Source of the DNA: Thermoleophilaceae bacterium
Lineage (GTDB): Bacteria; Actinomycetota; Thermoleophilia; Solirubrobacterales; Thermoleophilaceae
Assembly (NCBI GenBank): GCA_036378175.1
Contig: DASUWY010000024.1
Coordinates: 62,001-126,000 of the forward strand
Reading direction: 5' to 3'
DNA: 64,000 bases
Made by a program: the position numbers and the translations under genes. Position 1 is the stretch's first letter; every line of letters begins with the position of its first letter. Positions 59,644-64,000 of this stretch are shown in pieces. The notes under the pieces are model-generated. The model did not search any database. It saw only the letters and a list, made by a program, of their open reading frames with translations, and had not been told where the DNA came from.

Positions 59644-60357
59644 ATGAACGTTCGGATCCCAACAGCCGGGCTTGCGCTTGCGTTGTCGAGCCTTGTCCTC
59701 GCCCTGCCGGCCGCGGCCTTCGCGGGGAACGGCGGCGCGGCGCCGCCCACGCCCGCAGCGGACGGTCCGGTGGATCCGGCCTTCGCCCTGAGCACGGGCG
59801 CGAGCACCTTCGTCGGCAAGACGCTCCAGGTGACGGGCACCGACCGCAACGCAGCCGGCAGGACGGTCACGGTGGAGACGCGCCAGGGAACGGACCCGTG
59901 GGAGGCCGTGGCGTCGGTGGCCGTCGGCCAGGACGGGAGCTTCTCCACGAGCTGGCGCCCTACCAGTGGCGGCCAGTTCCAGATCCGCGGCGTGCTCGCG
60001 GGAGCGTCGAGCGCCGCGAACTCGCCGAGCTCCTCCGCACCTCGGACGGTGGTGGTCTACAAGCGGTCGATCGCCACCTGGTACGGCCCGGGCTTCTACG
60101 GCAAGCGCACCGCTTGCGGAAGGCGCCTCACGCGCAGGCTCGTGGGCGTGGCCAACCGCCACCTTCGCTGCGGAACGCAGGTGCAGCTCTCCTACCACGG
60201 CCACACGCTGGTCGCCCCGGTGGTGGACCGGGGGCCGTTCGCGCACCACGCCCAGTGGGACCTCACGGCGGCCGCGGCCAAGCAGCTCGGCTTCACCGTC
60301 ACCAGCCGGATCGGGGCCGCCCCCCTAGATCTTTCCCTGCAACCCCCAGCTCTTTGA
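59644..60357 (+). CDS. Secreted RlpA-like double-psi beta-barrel protein
   Basis: 237 residues. Signal peptide 1-27, then a Thr/Ala-rich beta domain (about 40-135) and a C-terminal RlpA-like barrel. The motifs ATWYGPGFYGKRTACGRRL, GVANRHLRCGTQVQLSY and VVDRGPFAHHAQWDLT are characteristic of the DPBB family (the catalytic Asp is in VVDRGPF). These proteins cut or reshape peptidoglycan during growth. Controlled by the c-di-AMP riboswitch upstream. The 3' end overlaps the promoter of the next gene. Confidence 0.88.
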   Translation: MNVRIPTAGLALALSSLVLALPAAAFAGNGGAAPPTPAADGPVDPAFALSTGASTFVGKTLQVTGTDRNAAGRTVTVETRQGTDPWEAVASVAVGQDGSFSTSWRPTSGGQFQIRGVLAGASSAANSPSSSAPRTVVVYKRSIATWYGPGFYGKRTACGRRLTRRLVGVANRHLRCGTQVQLSYHGHTLVAPVVDRGPFAHHAQWDLTAAAAKQLGFTVTSRIGAAPLDLSLQPPAL

Positions 60358-60382
60358 GTATGTCCCCTGTTCGGAGTATGCT
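60354..60382 (+). promoter_or_regulatory. Promoter of the response regulator gene (leaderless transcript likely)
   Basis: TTGAGT (60354-60359), 17 bases, TATGCT (60377-60382). The predicted start lies one to three bases before the ATG at 60392. Overlaps the RlpA stop codon. Confidence 0.6.
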
Positions 60383-60391
60383 GGGCAGGCC

Positions 60392-61021
60392 ATGCCGGCA
60401 GCTGCGGTGAGCACACTTCGCCTGCTCGTGGTGGATGACCATCCGGTCGTCCGCCAGGGCATCCGTGCGCTGCTCGAGCGCGAGCTCGACGGCGTTGAGG
60501 TGTCCACGGCGGACACCCCGGACGCCGCCCTGCGCGACGCGTCCACGCCCGGCCCCGACGTCGTGGTGATCGACCTCAGGCGGGTGAGCGGGGACGTACA
60601 GACCACCATCAACTCGCTCCAGCAGAAGCTCGGCTCGCCGATCGTGGTGTTCACGGCCGACGGCGGGCCGCGGATGCTGTCCGAGGCGCTGAAGGCGGGC
60701 GTGAAGGGCTACGTGCGCAAGGACTCCCCGCCAGAGGACCTGATCCGCGCGATCCAGGCCGCGCGCAGCGGCGAGTTCTACGTCGACCCCGCGCTGTCGT
60801 CCTCACTTCTGCTCGAGGAGGGCGAGCGCACTCTCACCGCGCGCCAGCGGGAGATCCTTCAGATGCTGGCCGACGGGATGCATACCGAAGAGGTGGCGAA
60901 CCGGCTGGGGCTCTCCACCGAGACCGTCCGCACCCACACCAAGCGCATCCTGGCGAAGCTGCAGGCGGGCACGCGTACTCAGGCGGTTGCCATTGGCATC
61001 CGCAGCGGACTCATCGAGTAG
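60392..61021 (+). CDS. NarL/LuxR-type response regulator
   Basis: 209 residues. Receiver domain with Asp15-Asp16, phosphorylatable Asp61 (VVVIDLRR), Thr88 and Lys110 all in place. The C-terminal HTH (LTARQREILQMLADGMHTEEVANRLGLS, seen as EEVANRLGLSTETVRTH) is the LuxR type. No histidine kinase gene is adjacent, so it is an orphan whose partner is elsewhere. Confidence 0.93.
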   Translation: MPAAAVSTLRLLVVDDHPVVRQGIRALLERELDGVEVSTADTPDAALRDASTPGPDVVVIDLRRVSGDVQTTINSLQQKLGSPIVVFTADGGPRMLSEALKAGVKGYVRKDSPPEDLIRAIQAARSGEFYVDPALSSSLLLEEGERTLTARQREILQMLADGMHTEEVANRLGLSTETVRTHTKRILAKLQAGTRTQAVAIGIRSGLIE

Positions 61022-61034
61022 CGCCTAGCTGCTG

Positions 61035-62048
61035 TTAGCTGTTTCGCTCGGAGCGGTCTTCTGCCGCGGGAGCGTCCGCGTCCGCCATCTCCACGCGCTC
61101 ACCGCCCGCCTTGGCGCGGTACATGGCGGCGTCGGCAAGCTCGAGCAGGCGGTCCGGGTCCACGCCGTGCTGCGGGCAGGCCACCACGCCGATGGCCACG
61201 CCCACCGGGGACTTGTCGGGAGTCTCGATCTGCTCCACGGCGGCCGCCATGCGGTAGGCGAGGATCTTCGCGCCGGACGCGCTCTGCTGCGGTGCCAGCA
61301 CGCAGAACTCGTCGCCGCCCATGCGCACGGGCGTGTCGATGCCTCGCACCGTCGCGCGGATGGCGGCGGCCACGCCCATCAGCATGCGGTCGCCCGCGGC
61401 GTGGCCGTATGCGTCGTTGATCCGCTTGAGCCCGTTGATGTCGAGAACGAGCACGGCGAACTGGTGGCCGTAGCGCTGCTGGATGCCCACGAGGTGGCGG
61501 ATGTGCTGCTGGAGGTAACGCAGGTTGTAGAGGCCGGTGAGCGCGTCCGTGTTCGCCAGCCACTCGAGCTCCCGCGAGCGCTCGCGCACGAGCTCCTCGG
61601 CGGCTGCGGCCTGAATTGCGCCGAAGACGGTGGCGAAGCGGTCGGCGGCGTCGATGAGCACGCGCGCCTCCTCCCCCTGCAGCTCCTTGCCGAGCGCCGA
61701 GATCATCACCGAGTGGAGCGCGGCGATGTCCCGCGCGAGGTCGGCGGGCGCGTGCGGGTCGCGGCCGGAGAGGCTCGCAAGCCGGCTGGCGCGGTCCTCG
61801 GCGTCGGCGCTCAGCACGTCCCCGGGCGAGCCGGCGGCGCTGCGGGCGACCGCGCGGACGATGTCACTGATCAGGTCCGGCAGCTCACGGACGATCCGCT
61901 CGGTCGGGATCCTCTCGATATCGCTGAGCGGCGCACGCTCGAGCACGCGCAAGAGCCAAGCCTTGGCGAGTTCGTCCCGTGACTGTTCGAGACGCGCGAG
62001 AGGGGCGTCTAACACTGCGTGAAGGCGGCGTACAGGTGGGTCAGGCAA
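61035..62048 (-). CDS. Cytosolic diguanylate cyclase with helical sensor
   Basis: 337 residues from TTG 62048, chosen because AAGGAAG lies five bases upstream and upstream frame lacks a start. The first 155 residues are a helical regulatory domain. The GGDEF domain follows: DINGLKRINDAYGH and VRMGGDEFC (GGDEF 244-248), with an intact A-site. An RxxD-type inhibitory site (residues about 230-234, RATV) is not evident. Divergent from a degenerate GGDEF-like gene with a 152-base gap. Confidence 0.9.
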   Translation of the reverse strand: MPDPPVRRLHAVLDAPLARLEQSRDELAKAWLLRVLERAPLSDIERIPTERIVRELPDLISDIVRAVARSAAGSPGDVLSADAEDRASRLASLSGRDPHAPADLARDIAALHSVMISALGKELQGEEARVLIDAADRFATVFGAIQAAAAEELVRERSRELEWLANTDALTGLYNLRYLQQHIRHLVGIQQRYGHQFAVLVLDINGLKRINDAYGHAAGDRMLMGVAAAIRATVRGIDTPVRMGGDEFCVLAPQQSASGAKILAYRMAAAVEQIETPDKSPVGVAIGVVACPQHGVDPDRLLELADAAMYRAKAGGERVEMADADAPAAEDRSERNS

Positions 62049-62200
62049 ACGATCTTCCTTGATGGGCCTGTGATCGATGCTAACCCGACCCTCCGCGCTC
62101 CCGCAAGCGCGTGCACAGATCCCCGCAACGACTGTTGCAGTCGCACGGCGCGGCCCAATCTGAAGGAAATGGAGGGTATTGCCGCGAATGGCGGCCTGAC

Positions 62201-62866
62201 GTGGCAACCGTACCAGGATCACCAACAGCGGTCGACCCCTCGTCCGCACTAGTGAAGAAACGCGACGCGGTGCTGCGCAGATGGCTCGGCATGGAGGTGG
62301 AGCGGGCGAGCGTGGGCGAACTGGCTGAGCGGCCGCTGAGCGAGCGCCTGCGGGAGCTCGAGGAGCTGTTCGACGCCGCGGTGCTCGAGCTGCGCGCCGA
62401 CGCCACGGGCGGCAGTGGCCGCGGCGATCTGCGGGAGACGCTGGAGCGCGCGATCGAGCGCGAGCGCACGATGGGGATGCCGTTCACGCTGGCGCTGCTG
62501 GCCGCGCCCGACGAGAACCGCGAGCTGTGGCGCGATGCACTCACCCGCGCGGCAGAGGAGGGCACGCTCATGCTGGACGGCGGCGAGGGCCTCACCGCCG
62601 CGATCCTGCCCGGCGTCCGCCCGCGCGAGGCCGAGGTGGCGGTGGATCGCCTGCGCGCGCACGCCTGGAGCGCCGCCGGCTGCCATGGGCGGCTGCCCGC
62701 GGCGGGCCGCGCGTCCTGCCCCGGCGACGGCGACTCCGCCGAGGCGCTCCTCACGCTCGCGCACGAGCGCCTGCGCCGCATGGCGGACGCCGCGGTGGAC
62801 CGCTCGCGCTTCGAGCGCGACGGGCGCCCGGCGCCGGTCACGCCGCTGTATCCCGAGCTCGGCTAG
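62201..62866 (+). CDS. Degenerate GGDEF-like protein
   Basis: 221 residues from GTG 62201. The N-terminal 70 residues are helical. The rest has the beta-alpha order of a GGDEF domain: RETLERAIERERTMGMPFTLALLA, a central beta-turn with GGEGLTAAILPGVR where the signature would be, and ending SAGxA-type motif GRLPAAGRASCPGDGDSAEALLTLAHERLRRM (in part). The catalytic GGDEF motif is missing, so it may bind but not make c-di-GMP, perhaps acting with the divergent cyclase. The fold assignment is inferred from the pattern only. Confidence 0.6.
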   Translation: MATVPGSPTAVDPSSALVKKRDAVLRRWLGMEVERASVGELAERPLSERLRELEELFDAAVLELRADATGGSGRGDLRETLERAIERERTMGMPFTLALLAAPDENRELWRDALTRAAEEGTLMLDGGEGLTAAILPGVRPREAEVAVDRLRAHAWSAAGCHGRLPAAGRASCPGDGDSAEALLTLAHERLRRMADAAVDRSRFERDGRPAPVTPLYPELG

Positions 62867-62888
62867 CGGACTGGATACAGTCGGCCTC

Positions 62889-64000
62889 GTGGCCGGCGAG
62901 CTGATCCACATCGCCAGCGCGCGCGAGCGCGTGCTCGCCCGCGTCCGGCCGCTCGGGAGCGAGCGGGTCGGGATCGGGGAGGCCCTGGATCGGGTCCTCG
63001 CCGAGGGCGTGTCCGCCGAGGAGGACCTGCCGCCGTTCGACTCGTCCGCGATGGACGGCTACGCGGTGATCGCCGGGCCCGCGGCGGATCTCGAGGTTGT
63101 GGACGAGTCGCGCGCGGGCCACCCGGCGCAGCGGGCGCTGGCCGGCGGTGAGGCGATCGCGATCTCCACGGGCGCGCTGATCCCCGACGGTGCCGATGCG
63201 GTCGTGCCGGTGGAGCGGGTACAGGCGAGCGATGGCCGGGTGAGCGTGCCGGAGACGAGTGTGGGCGCCAACGTGCGGCACGCTGGCGACGACGTTCGCC
63301 GCGGCCAGCCGGTTCTGCGCGCGGGCACGCTGCTCGGCCCTGCCGAGCTTGCGGTGGCCGCAGCGCTCGGCCACTCCAGCCTGCCGGTGGGAAGGCGGCC
63401 GCGCGCGGTGGTGCTCGCCACGGGCGACGAGCTGGTGCCTCCGGGGGAGCCGCTCGGCCCTGGGCAGATCCGCAACTCGAACACAGTCGGCCTGGCGGCT
63501 CAGGCCGAGCGAGCGGGCGCGGAGGTGGTGGGCAACCACATCGTGCGGGACAACCTCGAGGACACGAAGGCAGCCCTCAGCGCCGCGCTCGAGCGCGCCG
63601 ACGTGGTGTGCGTGTCGGGCGGCGTGTCCGTTGGGCCGCACGATCACGTGAAGCCGGCGCTCGCAGAGCTCGGCGTGGAGGAGGTGTTCTGGCGCGTGGC
63701 GCTCAAGCCGGGCAAGCCCACCTGGTTCGGCGCTCGCGACGGCAAGCTTGTGTTCGGCCTGCCCGGGAACCCCGTCTCAGCAATGGTCACGTTCCACCTC
63801 TTCGCCCGGCCGGCGCTGCGCGCGCTCGCGGGCGCCCGCCCCGACGACACGAGTGCCACCGCGGTGCTCGACGAACCGCTTCCGCGCAATAGCGGGCGGG
63901 ACGAGGTGGTGCGCTGCCGCCTGCGGGCGACCGACGACGGCTGGCATGTCTCCCCCACACGTGACGATCAGAGCTCACACGTGCTCACCTCGATGCTCGC
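62889..64000 (+). CDS. moeA: Molybdopterin molybdenumtransferase MoeA (3' partial)
   Basis: 371 codons from GTG 62889, open at the window edge. Inserts molybdenum into molybdopterin. The N-terminal PPFDSSAMDGYAV, the SVGANVRHAGDDVR segment, and the central catalytic loop SGGVSVGPHDHV and FGLPGNPVSAM are all conserved. The C-terminal domain is cut off. The start follows the degenerate GGDEF gene by 22 bases, with a GACTG/CAGTC hairpin in between, so both could be read together. The TusA-like gene at 42.5 kb could supply sulfur to the same cofactor. Confidence 0.94.
   Translation, partial: MAGELIHIASARERVLARVRPLGSERVGIGEALDRVLAEGVSAEEDLPPFDSSAMDGYAVIAGPAADLEVVDESRAGHPAQRALAGGEAIAISTGALIPDGADAVVPVERVQASDGRVSVPETSVGANVRHAGDDVRRGQPVLRAGTLLGPAELAVAAALGHSSLPVGRRPRAVVLATGDELVPPGEPLGPGQIRNSNTVGLAAQAERAGAEVVGNHIVRDNLEDTKAALSAALERADVVCVSGGVSVGPHDHVKPALAELGVEEVFWRVALKPGKPTWFGARDGKLVFGLPGNPVSAMVTFHLFARPALRALAGARPDDTSATAVLDEPLPRNSGRDEVVRCRLRATDDGWHVSPTRDDQSSHVLTSML

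Overview
The window looks like the chromosome of a high-G+C actinobacterium, most likely class Thermoleophilia (Solirubrobacterales or a relative). This is inferred from very high G+C, many GTG and TTG starts, an F420-type luciferase-like oxidoreductase, WS/DGAT, a BagA/BagB-like ATPase pair, a split B12 mutase with MeaB, and a domain-poor primary sigma factor. No rRNA, complete tRNA, prophage, insertion sequence or CRISPR array was found. Genes are dense, often overlap by 1 to 17 bases, and both strands are used.

Layout. 1-3.9 kb: HD-GYP protein, MFS exporter, SnoaL-like protein, TrkA-C membrane protein. 3.9-12.9 kb: a gene train on the minus strand in the order B12 mutase large subunit, cupredoxin, TetR regulator, glycosyltransferase, B12 mutase small subunit, etfB, etfA, ETF-quinone oxidoreductase, gpsA. 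13-18.5 kb: epimerase, HAD phosphatase, thiolase, leucyl aminopeptidase, pilin-like secreted protein. 18.6-28.3 kb: L,D-transpeptidase-like protein, three acyl-CoA dehydrogenases, F420-type oxidoreductase, Ohr, GMC oxidoreductase, alpha/beta hydrolase. 28.4-35.4 kb: small unknowns, LysM/SLT muramidase, GT-C membrane protein, MeaB, TetR plus enoyl-CoA hydratase, epimerase. 35.4-40.9 kb: cupin, left-handed-helix acyltransferase, GH57 glucan branching enzyme overlapping a methyltransferase, second methyltransferase, UPF0104 membrane protein. 41-46.3 kb: Lon-N protein, lipoprotein, DsrE/TusA-like pair, WS/DGAT, gamma-glutamyltransferase, a cupin remnant. 46.3-50.8 kb: ftsZ and parA (translationally coupled), then two ArsA/Get3-like ATPases. 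50.8-58 kb: lipoprotein, GGDEF protein, a 45-aa protein, an unknown 505-aa protein, HxlR regulator, AIM24, pilT, sigma factor. 58-64 kb: a basic Ala/Pro/Lys-rich protein, YihY/BrkB, a c-di-AMP riboswitch with an RlpA-like protein, a LuxR-type response regulator, a GGDEF protein, a degenerate GGDEF-like protein, and a partial moeA.

How the genes fit together. The mutase carries Phe79 and Gln197, the pair that marks isobutyryl-CoA mutase rather than methylmalonyl-CoA mutase. With MeaB, the acyl-CoA dehydrogenases, enoyl-CoA hydratase, thiolase, ETF and ETF-QO it makes a plausible branched and short-chain acyl-CoA oxidation route feeding the quinone pool. WS/DGAT and gpsA suggest storage-lipid synthesis. 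The methyltransferase-GH57 pair resembles the mycobacterial Rv3030-Rv3031 locus for methylglucose lipopolysaccharide.

The most unusual non-coding content is (i) a family of three 47-base palindromes at gene 3' ends with a constant ATAGT loop and changing stems (28307, 39767, 56711), and (ii) five loci of 7-base tandem repeats (12937, 32890, 47625, 51183, 59418), two of them inside coding sequences, including the N-terminal extension of FtsZ. Several start codons or Shine-Dalgarno sites sit inside strong hairpins or operators.
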